DNA of 64,000 bases from Methanocrinis alkalitolerans (GCF_029167205.1 NZ_JARFPL010000003.1:1-64000); one strand, 5' to 3'; counted from the stretch's first letter, positions 50,700 through 59,905 are shown. Notes: generated from the sequence alone by a model not told the origin. Translations and numbers: made by a program.

Positions 50700-51194
50700 A
50701 TGGTCACTAAATCAGACACGGAACCGGTCCAGATTGAGATCTTCCCTCGAAGGTTTCTCAACCCGGATACCGCCCAGCGCCTCCTCGACGAGATATACAG
50801 GTCGGGGGGCGTCCTCCGGATCATGATCCAGGGGCCGAACCTTCCAAGGGCGGTCCCCTACGGTCCGGGCAAGGGCCTCCCAATAGAAGAGCATAAGAAT
50901 ATGCTCCTTGAGCTGGGAGACCAGGCCCTGGAGCTGAGGGTGAAGGTGGGACGGATCGGGTTGGAGCTGGAGAGCGAAGAGGATATTGAGGGCGTCAGAG
51001 CGGCGTGTGAGCGAACGTTGCCCTTCTCCTTCGATATCAAGAAGAGGCAGCTCTTCCACACCAGACCTACCGTCTCGGACTACGCCAAGTACGGGAGCGA
51101 GGTGGAGGATAAGAGGATCCTCGGACTGGTCGATCCGAAGGCCAAGAAGGAGAGAGATTTGGCCATGCTGTCTGATAGCAGAGGTGACTCGTAA
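50700..51194 (+). CDS. mcrD: Methyl-coenzyme M reductase operon protein D
   Basis: A 164-residue accessory protein thought to help F430 loading or MCR assembly. Marks are VQIEIFPRRFLNPDTAQRLL, RIMIQGPNLPRAVPYGPGKG (conserved glycine-rich loop) and GKGLPIEEHKN. ATG 50700 is preferred over GTG 50694. No mcrC lies between this gene and mcrG, unlike the mcrBDCGA order in many relatives. Confidence 0.95.
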   Translation: MVTKSDTEPVQIEIFPRRFLNPDTAQRLLDEIYRSGGVLRIMIQGPNLPRAVPYGPGKGLPIEEHKNMLLELGDQALELRVKVGRIGLELESEEDIEGVRAACERTLPFSFDIKKRQLFHTRPTVSDYAKYGSEVEDKRILGLVDPKAKKERDLAMLSDSRGDS

Positions 51195-51218
51195 CATTTT
51201 CACAAGGAGGTTTAGGAT

Positions 51219-51986
51219 ATGGCATACAAACCCCAATATTATCCCGGCACTACGTCTGTTGGAATTAACAGGCGCAAGCACATGTCCGGCGATCTGGAGA
51301 AGCTCAGAGACATCTCCGACGCGGACGTCGTAACCATAATGGGCCACAGGGCGCCCGGCTCAGACTACCCCAGCACCCACCCGCCCCTGGCCGAGATGGG
51401 AGAGCCCGACTGCCCCATAAGGCAGCTCGTCACGCCCACCCCCGGAGCCGCCGCTGGAGACAGGATCAGGTACTCCCAGTTCGCCGACTCCATGTACAAC
51501 GCCCCTGCCATCCCCTACTGGAGGAGCTACTGGGGAGCGATCAACTGCAGAGGCGCAGACCCAGGAACCCTATCCGGCAGACAGATCATCGAGGCGAGAG
51601 AGAGGGACATTGAGCAGTATACCAAGGTTCAGATGGACACCGAGATGACCGACGTTGCCCTCTCTTCCATGAGGGGCTGCACGGTTCACGGCCACTCCCT
51701 GAGGCTCGCTGAGGACGGCACCATGTTCGACATGCTGGCCAGAACCGAGATGGGCCCTGACGGAAACGTATCTTACGTCAAGGACCAGGTAGGTATCCCC
51801 CTGGACAGGAAGGTAAACGTCGGAAAGCCGATGAGCGATGCAGAGGTCGCCAAGAAGACCACCATATTCAGGCACGACAACGTGGCCTTCGGTGGTGCCC
51901 AGGGCGCACGTAAGTTCGATGAGGGTCTGATCGCCCTGCACCACATGTGGGAGCGGAGAAGCAAGTGGGGATTCAGGCCAGAGTAA
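51219..51986 (+). CDS. mcrG: Methyl-coenzyme M reductase gamma subunit
   Basis: The 255-residue gamma subunit. It starts MAYKPQYYPGTTSVGINRRK; other family blocks are RAPGSDYPSTHPPLAEMGEP, PYWRSYWGAINCRGADPGTL and the C-terminal HHMWERRSKWGFRPE. Start preceded by AAGGAGG. It follows mcrD by 24 bases. Confidence 0.98.
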   Translation: MAYKPQYYPGTTSVGINRRKHMSGDLEKLRDISDADVVTIMGHRAPGSDYPSTHPPLAEMGEPDCPIRQLVTPTPGAAAGDRIRYSQFADSMYNAPAIPYWRSYWGAINCRGADPGTLSGRQIIEARERDIEQYTKVQMDTEMTDVALSSMRGCTVHGHSLRLAEDGTMFDMLARTEMGPDGNVSYVKDQVGIPLDRKVNVGKPMSDAEVAKKTTIFRHDNVAFGGAQGARKFDEGLIALHHMWERRSKWGFRPE

Positions 51987-52002
51987 ATGGTGGTGATTAA
52001 AG

Positions 52003-53682
52003 ATGGGAAAGATTCACACTAAAAAGCTGTTCGTAAAGGCTCTCAATAAGAAGTTCGGCAAGGACTTCGACCTTTCAGGCACAACGACCACCTATGAGAG
52101 GAAGGGGCCGACCCAGAACGCCCGTAAAGTCGAGTTCATGGAGGCTGCAAAGAAGCTGGAAGGGAAGAGAGGCATTTCCGGATATAACCCGTACGTCCAC
52201 GCCGGCGGCGTGCCGCTGGGCCAGAGGCAGCTCGTTCCCTACAAGCTCTCCACGACAGAGTATGTGGTTGAGGGCGACGACCTTCACTTTGTAAACAACC
52301 CTGCCATGCAGCAGATGTGGGACGACATTCGAAGGACGATCGTCGTCGGTCTGGATATGGCCCACGAGGTGCTGGAGAAGCGTCTGGGCAAGGAGGTCAC
52401 CCCCGAGACGATCAACAACTACCTGGAGATCCTCAACCACGCCATGCCCGGCGCGGCCGTCGTCCAGGAGCACATGGTGGAGACCCACCCCGCCCTCGTC
52501 GATGACTGTAACGTCAGGATCTTCACTGGAGACGACGATCTCGCGGACGAGATCGATGACCAGTACGTCATCAACATAAACCAGCTCTTCCCCGAGGATC
52601 AGGCCGAGCAGATCAAGGCGGCCATGGGCAAGACGACCTGGCAGGCGATCCACATCCCGACGATCGTATCCAGGACCTGTGACGGCGGCACCACATCCAG
52701 GTGGAGCGCGATGCAGCTGTCCATGACCTTCATCGACGCCTACAACATGTGCGCCGGTGAGGCCGCTGTCGCCGACCTTGCCTTCGCCGCGAAGCACGCT
52801 GCCGTCATCCAGATGGCCGACATGCTCCCCGCCAGGAGGGCTAGAGGCCCCAACGAGCCCGGCGGACTCTCCTTCGGCTTCATGGCCGACATGGTCCAGA
52901 CCTCCAGGACGAAGGCCTACGACCCGGCTCAGGTCTCTTTGAACGTCGTCGCCGCAGGAACGATGCTCTACGACCAGATCTGGCTCGGAAGCTACATGTC
53001 CGGCGGTGTCGGGTTCACCCAGTACGCCACGGCAGCCTACACCAACGACATCCTCGACGACTTCTCATACTACGGCGTCGATTATGCAGTGGACAAGTAC
53101 GGCGATATGTGCGCAGCCCCCGTAGACCTCGCTACCGCCAAGGACGTCGCCACCGAGACGACCCTCTACGGCATAGAGCAGTATGAGGCATTCCCGACGG
53201 TCCTGGAGGACCACTTCGGCGGCTCCCAGAGGGCTTCCGTCCTGGCCGCAGCATCCGGCATATCTTCCGCCATCGCCACCGGCAACAGCCAGATCGGCCT
53301 TGCGGGCTGGTACTGCAGCATGCTGGTCCACAAGGAGGCCTGGGGAAGACTCGGCTTCTTCGGATACGACCTGCAGGACCAGTGCGGTCCCACCAACGTC
53401 TTCAGCTACCAGGGCGACGAGGGTAGCCCCGTCGAGCTGAGAGGCGCGAACTATCCGAACTACGCCATGAACGTCGGCCACCAGGGCGAGTATGCAGGCA
53501 TCTCCTCCGCGGCCCACGCCGCCAGACAGGACGCCTACACCGTCAACCCCCTGATCAAGGTCTGCTTCGCAAACCCCGCGCTCGTCTTCACCTGGGACGA
53601 CATCCGCAAGGGATTCGGAATGGGTGGAGCAAGAGAGTTCCGCGCAGCCGGCGAGAGATCTCTGGTCATGCCAGCACTGTAG
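52003..53682 (+). CDS. mcrA: Methyl-coenzyme M reductase alpha subunit
   Basis: The 559-residue catalytic subunit with the F430 and coenzyme sites. Blocks known to carry post-translational changes are present: KHAAVIQMADMLPARRARGP (1-methyl-His and 5-methyl-Arg) and LGFFGYDLQDQCGPTNVF (thioglycine and S-methyl-Cys). The Arg methylation is made by the Mmp10 enzyme encoded downstream. Also visible are GVGFTQYATAAYTNDILDDF and the C-terminal MGGAREFRAAGERSLVMPAL. It ends in a hairpin terminator. Confidence 0.99.
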   Translation: MGKIHTKKLFVKALNKKFGKDFDLSGTTTTYERKGPTQNARKVEFMEAAKKLEGKRGISGYNPYVHAGGVPLGQRQLVPYKLSTTEYVVEGDDLHFVNNPAMQQMWDDIRRTIVVGLDMAHEVLEKRLGKEVTPETINNYLEILNHAMPGAAVVQEHMVETHPALVDDCNVRIFTGDDDLADEIDDQYVININQLFPEDQAEQIKAAMGKTTWQAIHIPTIVSRTCDGGTTSRWSAMQLSMTFIDAYNMCAGEAAVADLAFAAKHAAVIQMADMLPARRARGPNEPGGLSFGFMADMVQTSRTKAYDPAQVSLNVVAAGTMLYDQIWLGSYMSGGVGFTQYATAAYTNDILDDFSYYGVDYAVDKYGDMCAAPVDLATAKDVATETTLYGIEQYEAFPTVLEDHFGGSQRASVLAAASGISSAIATGNSQIGLAGWYCSMLVHKEAWGRLGFFGYDLQDQCGPTNVFSYQGDEGSPVELRGANYPNYAMNVGHQGEYAGISSAAHAARQDAYTVNPLIKVCFANPALVFTWDDIRKGFGMGGAREFRAAGERSLVMPAL

Positions 53683-53716
53683 GCGGAAGAAGCCTACAAC
53701 CCCTTTTTTCTTTTTT
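53678..53716 (+). terminator. Terminator of the mcr operon
   Basis: TGTAGGC-GGAAGAA-GCCTACA, a 7-bp stem containing the mcrA stop codon, followed by AACCCC and a T6-C-T6 tract. Confidence 0.75.
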
Positions 53717-53918
53717 GCGAGCTTCCGTATTCGCAGTTTTCGTCCAAATCCATACCGGTTAGGTCTGAAGATACCTCTAAAGAGCGCCGGAAGGGAAGGT
53801 AAACGGATTTGAAGGTCCGGGATTCTTCTGCTCAAACAAGGCAAAAAAAGTCTCGAGCTAAAGAAAATACCCTTCTTCACAGGGGTAGTTTACATACAGC
53901 CTTTGCATAGTGATAATT

Positions 53919-54389
53919 ATGACCCCCCCTAGAGGCAGAAGAAAAGGTAGGCGCTGGATCTCTGAAATTCCCGCCGTGAGGTGCTTTCTGCCGGACGGCA
54001 GCCCTCGAACCGAGGCGGCCTCTCTGAACCTGGAGGAGCTGGAGGCGGTGCGGCTGGTGGATCTTCTGGAGCTGGAGCAGGAGGAGGCGGCCTTTTACAT
54101 GGGGATCTCGAGAAGGGCCTTCTGGAACGATCTCACCAGTGCCAGAAATAAGATCGCCACGGCTCTAGTCTATGGTATGGGGATCCGCATCGAAGGTGGA
54201 AGCTACGTCCTGAGGGATCAGAAGTCCGGGGACGGAATGGGGGATGCAGCTGTGACCTCAAAGGATGCGGAGATCTCCCTTCTTGAAAGGGAGCTGGAGC
54301 TCTTGAGCGCCAGGTTGGAGCTGCTCAATGCCAGGATTAAATCTCTTAAAGGAGGAGATGAAGAAGTGGGGGAAGAAGGCCCACTTTGA
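53919..54389 (+). CDS. DUF134 (UPF0251) predicted DNA-binding protein
   Basis: A 156-residue protein starting MTPPRGRRKGRRWISEIPAVRCF, the signature of DUF134, followed by a sigma-like HTH (LEELEAVRLVDLLELEQEEAAFYMGISRRAFWNDL) with key residues AVRL-D-E--E-AA--MGISR. A C-terminal coiled coil of ELELLSARLELL type follows. ATG 53919 is preferred over GTG 53910. Function unknown; probably a regulator. Confidence 0.85.
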   Translation: MTPPRGRRKGRRWISEIPAVRCFLPDGSPRTEAASLNLEELEAVRLVDLLELEQEEAAFYMGISRRAFWNDLTSARNKIATALVYGMGIRIEGGSYVLRDQKSGDGMGDAAVTSKDAEISLLERELELLSARLELLNARIKSLKGGDEEVGEEGPL

Positions 54390-54479
54390 CCCCTTCTCTC
54401 ATAGAATGGTCGGATGTTCTTCTTGAGCGACGTCCTCTTCTTCATCGCCTTCAGTATCCATCGGTCCCGGACTCGATCC

Positions 54480-55010
54480 CTAAGGGCCGGGGGGGACCTG
54501 GCAGAAGGTGCATCCTCCGAGGCAGCCCCGGTGGGTCTCGATGTAGACGTTGGCGCCTCGGACGTTCTGGCTCCGTAGGTCTTGGGGGATCAGGGGCATG
54601 GCGTGGTCGAGGTCGGCGATGGGGACCGGCTCGGTCTTGACCACCACCTCCCCCCGACGGAAGGCAACGCCGGGGATCTCGGCGCAGGCCCCTCTTTCGA
54701 CGAGGTCAGGGGCGACCTCTTCTCCTTCCCCCATCACGACGCCGTCGACATCGAGCTCTCCCAGGACGATCTCGGGGACGAGGCCGACGGGACCCCCGAC
54801 GTATATCCTCGAAGAGCCCTTTGCAAACTCTCGGATCTCGGGGTCGAGGAGCTGGGAGGTGGAGAAGAGGCTTAAGAGGGTCACCTCTCCCTTGGATCGG
54901 AGGTCCCGGGTGATGGAGACTGAGTGGCCCCGGTCCCTGAGGACTCCGCCCAGGACGAGAGAGCCGTAGGTGTAGATCTTCGGTGATACTATCGTCGTCT
55001 TCATATTCAT
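54480..55010 (-). pseudogene. Truncated B12-binding/radical SAM protein
   Basis: A 176-residue product: a B12-binding-like Rossmann half (TTIVSPKIYTYGSLVLGGVL, then IYVGGPVGLVPEIVLGELDV, VDGVVMGEGEEVAPDLVERG) and the beginning of a radical SAM domain, ETHRGCLGGCTFCQVP, then stop after three more residues. Full-length relatives continue ~180 residues. Neither shifting frame at the C7 run (54489 on) restores a recognisable continuation, so a deletion is likelier than a simple slip. It overlaps the mmp10 stop by four bases (ATGA). Confidence 0.7.
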
Positions 55011-56230
55011 ACCCCAAGGCCGTTGATCTCCTCGATCAGTTCGGTGAAGGCCTCCACCTCCACCTCGATCACCTCTTCGGGGGTCATGCTGATGGACATC
55101 TCGCCGTCGACGGTGAGCCTGTCGGGGCCGCGCCGGACGAGCCGTGCGACCCCGTCCCTCGATAGGACCTTTCTCATCTCCGGGTCGAAGGCCATCGTCC
55201 TTCCGGGGAGGATCACAGTCTCTTTTACGTCGGCGAGGTCGAGGGTGAGGAGGTCTCGGATGGTTATGAGGCATCCGATATCCTTATCGACGGCGACGAC
55301 GTTCACAAGATCTCCGAGCTCTGCGAAGATCGCCGATAAGAGGGGGGCTGCGACGGAGCTGGTGATGACCGTCGCCCCCTTCCGGACGGCGGGAAGTCGC
55401 CGGATCTCTTCTTTATGGTACGCCAGGGCGAAGGGGGATTTGGTCACCGGGTCCCAGAGGGGGGTCCCCGCCACCCTGAAGGAGTGCTTCTCGTTCGTCT
55501 CCGTCACGATATCTCGAAACTCCTGGACGGAGTGGGGGACGACGCCGGGGATGATCGGCTCGTTTCCCAGGATGAGCCCCTGCTCCCGGGTGTTGGCGAA
55601 CCTCATGAGGATCAGGTTCTTGACCCCCATCTCCTCCAGGTCCCTGCAGGTCCGGTCCAGCTCAGGGCCGTCGTTGACCCCCGGTATCAGGACGGAGGCG
55701 GCGTAGACGTCGCAGCCTTCGGCGAACTTCCGGAGGTTGGCGAGGGCGGCCTCGGGGTGACGGTCGTTCATGTACCTCCTCCGAAGCTCCGGGTCGGTGG
55801 AGAAGACGGTGAAGGAGACCTCCTTCACCCCAGCCTCCATGAGGGGTTCGGCCTCGTCCCCCCTGACAAACCCCTTCCCGCTGGTGTAGCCGAGGTGGAT
55901 CGGCACCCCTCCCTGCCCCACCATCCGGGCGAGATCCAGGAGGCGGGGGTAGCAGCTGAGGTCGCCGCCGCCGCTGATCGTCACCTTCTCGGGCCTTCTG
56001 CCGAAGGTGGCCCCCGCCACCTCCATCACCACCGTCTCCATCGGCTTGAAGCCGGGGTACGCCTCGGCGATCGCCCGGGAGCAGTAGTCGCAACCCTTTT
56101 TGAAGGGGAGGCACCTCTTGCATCCGAAGGGCGAAAGCTCGTTGGTCTTCACGCCTTTGAAGTAGCAGTAGCTGCAAAAGCCCTTGCAGTCTATCCCGGG
56201 CCTTCCGCCGACGTCCGCCAGAATCTCCAT
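55007..56230 (-). CDS. mmp10: Mmp10, radical SAM methyltransferase of McrA arginine
   Basis: A 407-residue radical SAM enzyme (methanogenesis marker 10) that makes 5-C-methylarginine in McrA. It starts MEILADVGGRPGIDCKGFCS; the radical SAM cysteines are in CKGFCSYCYF and a following Cys cluster (CKRCLPFKKGCDYC) is characteristic. Other blocks are KVTISGGGDLSCYPRLLDLA, LRRRYMNDRHPEAALANLRK and VEAFTELIEEINGLGV. ATG 56230 is chosen; the upstream extension is not conserved. It lies 2.5 kb from its substrate gene mcrA. Confidence 0.95.
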   Translation of the reverse strand: MEILADVGGRPGIDCKGFCSYCYFKGVKTNELSPFGCKRCLPFKKGCDYCSRAIAEAYPGFKPMETVVMEVAGATFGRRPEKVTISGGGDLSCYPRLLDLARMVGQGGVPIHLGYTSGKGFVRGDEAEPLMEAGVKEVSFTVFSTDPELRRRYMNDRHPEAALANLRKFAEGCDVYAASVLIPGVNDGPELDRTCRDLEEMGVKNLILMRFANTREQGLILGNEPIIPGVVPHSVQEFRDIVTETNEKHSFRVAGTPLWDPVTKSPFALAYHKEEIRRLPAVRKGATVITSSVAAPLLSAIFAELGDLVNVVAVDKDIGCLITIRDLLTLDLADVKETVILPGRTMAFDPEMRKVLSRDGVARLVRRGPDRLTVDGEMSISMTPEEVIEVEVEAFTELIEEINGLGV

Positions 56231-56421
56231 CCTGAAACTCTCCGGATGAGGGATCGTTCTGGGGGGGTAAAGCCTTTGCGGGATGGCCGGGGGGGAACGG
56301 GGATGGTGCGTAAGAGACTGACCTATCCAGGATCCGCATCTGAGCCGAAAGATCGGAGCGCTCATCTTCGACGATCGAAACCCTTTGATAAAAGAGATGC
56401 TGGGGTCAGAGCCTCCGGGGG

Positions 56422-57114
56422 TCAGCTCACCTTCGCCCTCAGATCTTCGATGGCAGCCTTGATCTCGGCAATCTCCCGGCGGAGCTCCTCGTACTTCTCG
56501 TCCGGAGTGGAGCCTTTGATAGCAGATATGATCTCATCCTTCCCGCGGCGGGCCTCGATGCGGGATGCTGCGACCTCTTCCCTTATGAACCCGATCTCGG
56601 AGGTGTCCTGATTGATCTTCTTGAGCAGGGATATCGAAGTCTCCTGCTTATCGAGCATCTGATCCTGCTTATCGAGCATCTGATCCTGCTTATCGAGCAT
56701 CTGATCCTGCTTATCGAGCATCTGATCCTGCTTATCGAGCATCATCTTTCCTACGGCCAGGTTCTCTTCGCCGAGCTGTGCGCTTCTGTGGAGCAGTACC
56801 ACCGCCACGTCGAACCTCTCTCCCAGCTCCTCCTGCCAGTCCCCCCTCAGGATCTTGAAGTAGGGAAACTCGCCGGTGGCAGAAGTCCAGGTGACGTCCA
56901 GGTCCCGGACCTGGATAGGCCCCTCATCTATTCTAAGTGCCTTCACAAACTCCTTCAGGGGATCCTCTTGCCCCTCGGCTACTATCCTGACGTCGTAGGG
57001 CTCCTGGTTTTCGACGGTCCCGGAGAGGCCCAGGTCCCGGCCCATCTTCTGGACCACGTCCCGGAAGCCGACCCGCTGGACTTCTCCGCGAGCGATGATC
57101 TCGACTCGTTGCAT
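56422..57114 (-). CDS. Acylphosphatase domain fused to a heptad-repeat coiled coil
   Basis: A 230-residue protein. Residues 1-~90 are an acylphosphatase-like domain with the catalytic Arg (VGFR, residue 18) and Asn (VEN, residue 36) in place. Then a linker (LHRSAQLGEENLAVGKM), five tandem heptads of MLDKQDQ (residues ~124-156) and a helical C-terminus. The heptads are encoded by identical 21-bp repeats. The coiled coil should oligomerise the enzyme, or the protein may have lost catalysis and serve as a scaffold. Function unknown. Confidence 0.75.
   Translation of the reverse strand: MQRVEIIARGEVQRVGFRDVVQKMGRDLGLSGTVENQEPYDVRIVAEGQEDPLKEFVKALRIDEGPIQVRDLDVTWTSATGEFPYFKILRGDWQEELGERFDVAVVLLHRSAQLGEENLAVGKMMLDKQDQMLDKQDQMLDKQDQMLDKQDQMLDKQETSISLLKKINQDTSEIGFIREEVAASRIEARRGKDEIISAIKGSTPDEKYEELRREIAEIKAAIEDLRAKVS
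56644..56742. repeat. 21-bp tandem repeat inside the acylphosphatase-coiled-coil gene
   Basis: CTGCTTATCGAGCATCTGATC repeats four times perfectly (56644-56727) and is followed by a 15-bp partial copy. It encodes MLDKQDQ on the minus strand. Perfect copies suggest recent slippage expansion. Confidence 0.95.
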
Positions 57115-57440
57115 ATCCGTTCTCCTATCAGGCTCTCCTGAGATGTTAGGGTTTCGGTCGGCGACCTGGGACTTATCTCCATGCCTTCATCACCATCTTT
57201 GCCTCTACCACCACACTCTGCAGCCGTCGGCGCCCACCCCGCCTCCTTGGGACCGGAGCCCTGAGGTGGGGTGGAGGACATGAAGCGGAGAGTCCGAAGG
57301 ATCATTTTATAACTGTACATATTATTTCATCCTAGATGCCCTGCGCCGGGTTGATCTTCCTCCTTTCCCTTCTCCTGATAGTGCGACCAAGGGGAAAATC
57401 GAAAGCCAGAAAACTATTAGTACCTTGAAGAAGACCAAAA
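57115..57440. other. Intergenic region with no gene seen
   Basis: About 326 bases between divergent genes. Nothing recognisable apart from AT-rich TATA-like stretches near 57306-57325 (TTTTATAACTG). I looked for a small Cys-rich peptide that could be the target of the neighbouring SPASM enzyme and saw none. Confidence 0.4.
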
Positions 57441-58610
57441 TTGATCGTGGCTCATAAGAAGCCCTTTCATGTGATGATCATACCCACCCTAGGCTGTCCA
57501 TCCAGCTGCAGCTACTGCTGGTCCTCCGACGAGAGGTCCCCTATAATGACGATGGAGACCGTCAAAGAGATGGTCGAGTGGCTGCAGACGTTCCGGGATG
57601 ATCCCATCACTTTCACATTCCACGGCGGCGAGCCCCTCCTCGCGGGCCCCGACTTTTATCGGGAGGCACTCTCCCTGATAACCGAGGGGCTCCGCCCCCG
57701 GAAGATCGCCTTCGCCCTCCAGACGAACCTCTGGAAGATGACCCCGGAGATGGCCCAGGTCCTCGCTGAGTACAGGGTCCCCATCGGCTCGAGCCTCGAC
57801 GGCCCGAAGGATCTGAACGACCTTCAGAGGTCTGCGGGCTACTTCGATAAGACGATGGCGGGATATGAGATCGCCAGGGCCCATGGCCTCTCCGTCCAGT
57901 TCATCTGCACCTTCACATCATACTCGATAGACTTCAAGGAGGATATATTCAACTTCTTTTTGGAGAACGGCCTCACCCTCAAGCTCCACCCGGCCCTCCC
58001 CTCCATCAAAAGCGACGACCCCGACCAGTGGGCTCTCGCCCCCGTGAAGTACGGCGACCTCCTCGTCTATCTTCTGGACAGATACCTGGAGAATATGGAC
58101 GATATCGAGGTCAGAAATATCAATGACCTCTGCCGTTGCGTCTTCACCGGTCGGGGGACGGTCTGCACCTACGTCGACTGCATGGAGGATACCTTTGCCG
58201 TCGGCCCCAACGGGACGATCTATCCCTGTTACCGTTTCGTGGGGATGGAGGAGTGGGCGATGGGCAACGTCCGGGACCGGCCGACGGTGGCGGATCTGGC
58301 CGGATCAGAGGCCGGAAAGAGGATGCGGGCCTTCAAGGATATGGTGGACCGGGAGTGCAAGAGCTGCAGGCATATCAGATACTGTCGGGGGGGATGCCCC
58401 TACAACGCCATAGCGCCTTCCGGGGGGGAGCTGTTGGGTGTCGACCCCCACTGCATAGCATATAAGAGGATCTTCGACGAGATCGCCGACAGGTTCAATA
58501 AAGAGATCTTCGGGTCCATGGGGATGGGCTCGGCCTGCCTCTCATCGGGGCCGTCCGAGGGTGCAAAGCCGGGGATGATGGCCCTCATCCAGAAGATAAT
58601 ATCGAGCTAG
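57441..58610 (+). CDS. Radical SAM/SPASM peptide- or sulfatase-modifying enzyme
   Basis: A 389-residue anaerobic sulfatase-maturase-like radical SAM enzyme. The cluster motif is CPSSCSYCW (~19-27), followed by FTFHGGEPLLAG (GGEPLL), GSSLDGPKDLND and a C-terminal SPASM region with CTYVDCMEDTFAVGPNGTIY, YPCYRF, CKSCRHIRYCRGGCPY and a last Cys (DPHC). Relatives include peptide-maturing enzymes of methanogens and formylglycine-forming enzymes. The start is TTG 57441 or GTG 57447. No sulfatase or precursor peptide is adjacent, so the substrate is unknown. Confidence 0.85.
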   Translation: MIVAHKKPFHVMIIPTLGCPSSCSYCWSSDERSPIMTMETVKEMVEWLQTFRDDPITFTFHGGEPLLAGPDFYREALSLITEGLRPRKIAFALQTNLWKMTPEMAQVLAEYRVPIGSSLDGPKDLNDLQRSAGYFDKTMAGYEIARAHGLSVQFICTFTSYSIDFKEDIFNFFLENGLTLKLHPALPSIKSDDPDQWALAPVKYGDLLVYLLDRYLENMDDIEVRNINDLCRCVFTGRGTVCTYVDCMEDTFAVGPNGTIYPCYRFVGMEEWAMGNVRDRPTVADLAGSEAGKRMRAFKDMVDRECKSCRHIRYCRGGCPYNAIAPSGGELLGVDPHCIAYKRIFDEIADRFNKEIFGSMGMGSACLSSGPSEGAKPGMMALIQKIISS

Positions 58611-58667
58611 ACGTCAGATCGTCGAGTTTATTATCACTCCCTTTATTAATTCTTTTCTTCTTCGAAT

Positions 58668-59588
58668 TCAGAGGATCGTCAGGATCGCCATCATCTCCAG
58701 GAAGTATATCGCGAGGAGCATCGACCCCTCGAACCTCGTGATCCTGTTTCCCAGGACCATGAACCCCAGGAGGAGGCTGACCAGCACCACCACGGGGACG
58801 GTGGCGGAAACGAAGGGCTCGCTCGCTGCCACGTCTCCCACCATGGAGGATGCGCCCAGGATGATCAGGGCGTTGAAGGTGTTGGCACCGATGATGTCCC
58901 CCATTGCGATCTCCCCCCTGCCGTTCTTGGCGGCGACGACGGCGGTGGATACCTCGGGCAGGGAAGTTCCCACCGCGAGGAGGATCACCGCCACCACCGC
59001 CTCTGAGATCCCCAGGGTGATGGAGATCTCCCCTATCGCCTCCACCATGTATTTGGCGCCGACGGCGAGGGTCGCCATCCCTGCCAGGAAGAGGGCGACG
59101 CTTCCCGGCCGGAGCCTCTCGGTCCCCTTCTCCCCGCTCTTTTTGCGCTCCAATATCTCGTGGCGGATGAAGGATAGGTAGATGGCGATCAGAAATATCC
59201 CCTCAATCCAGGTGACGATGAAGTCGAGGAAGACTATGTATAGGGCGAGGATGGTGGCGAGGAAGAAGGATAGGTCCAATTCCAGGATCTTCCTATCGAT
59301 GTATATCCCGTAGAAGATCGCCGCCGAGCCGAGGGCGAGGCCGATGTTAGCCAGGATCGATCCCAGGACGTTTCCTGCGACGATCTCGGGCTTCCCGCCG
59401 TCGACTAGCATCGCCGTCATGGAGGTCGAGAACTCCGGAAGGGCTGTGCCGAAGGCGACGACCGTCGCCCCTATGACGAACTCGGACACCCCCAGGACCT
59501 TGGCGAAATGGACGGCGCTATCAGTGATCGCCTTCGCCCCGAAGTAGAGGGCGACGAGGCTCCCGACGAAGATCAGAAACTCCTGCAA
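58668..59588 (-). CDS. Sodium/calcium exchanger family protein
   Basis: A 306-residue membrane antiporter of the CaCA family with about ten helices in two inverted halves. The alpha-repeats are GATVVAFGTALPEFSTSMTA (residues ~40-60) and LLAVGTSLPEVSTAVVAAKN with IIGANTFNALIILG (~205-245), each carrying the acidic Glu and Ser/Thr ligands. It probably exports Ca2+ in exchange for Na+ or H+. Confidence 0.92.
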   Translation of the reverse strand: MQEFLIFVGSLVALYFGAKAITDSAVHFAKVLGVSEFVIGATVVAFGTALPEFSTSMTAMLVDGGKPEIVAGNVLGSILANIGLALGSAAIFYGIYIDRKILELDLSFFLATILALYIVFLDFIVTWIEGIFLIAIYLSFIRHEILERKKSGEKGTERLRPGSVALFLAGMATLAVGAKYMVEAIGEISITLGISEAVVAVILLAVGTSLPEVSTAVVAAKNGRGEIAMGDIIGANTFNALIILGASSMVGDVAASEPFVSATVPVVVLVSLLLGFMVLGNRITRFEGSMLLAIYFLEMMAILTIL

Positions 59589-59905
59589 CGGATCTGCCCC
59601 GTTAGCTACCAGGCGTCTCTCGTTAATTAATCAATCCGTCTTCCGCCCGGCTAGCGGTGGCGGTATATATTGGGAGATGGCGCCGAAGGGCCGGATGAGG
59701 CGGTCTAAGACCATCCGAGATCGGCCTAAATTCGGGGAGGACGGTATATGGGGGGTTGAATAGGTATTTTAATGAGAAGATACAAAGGATTTTCCGGTTA
59801 GAGATCGACCAGGGGGTCCTCGGGGGGTAAGCGCCCCGAGATTTTCGGTCCGGAGGCGTTATAGGCGCTTTCCGGTCTCGATCGGAGTGGCAAAGGTGGT
59901 CGGGG
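59589..59905. other. Promoter region between divergent exchanger and smc genes
   Basis: About 317 bases. A GC-rich stem CTCGGGG/CCCCGAG (59819-59841) and a TATA-like GTTATAGG near 59859 lie upstream of smc. No gene is seen. Confidence 0.35.

Noticed and set aside
54480..54500. Simple sequencing frameshift in the C7 run of the truncated radical SAM gene
   Set aside because: Neither +1 nor -1 gives the expected family continuation; a deletion fits better, though raw reads should decide.
56644..56742. Possible CRISPR-like array
   Set aside because: The 21-bp units are contiguous with no spacers and encode heptads in frame; it is a coding minisatellite.
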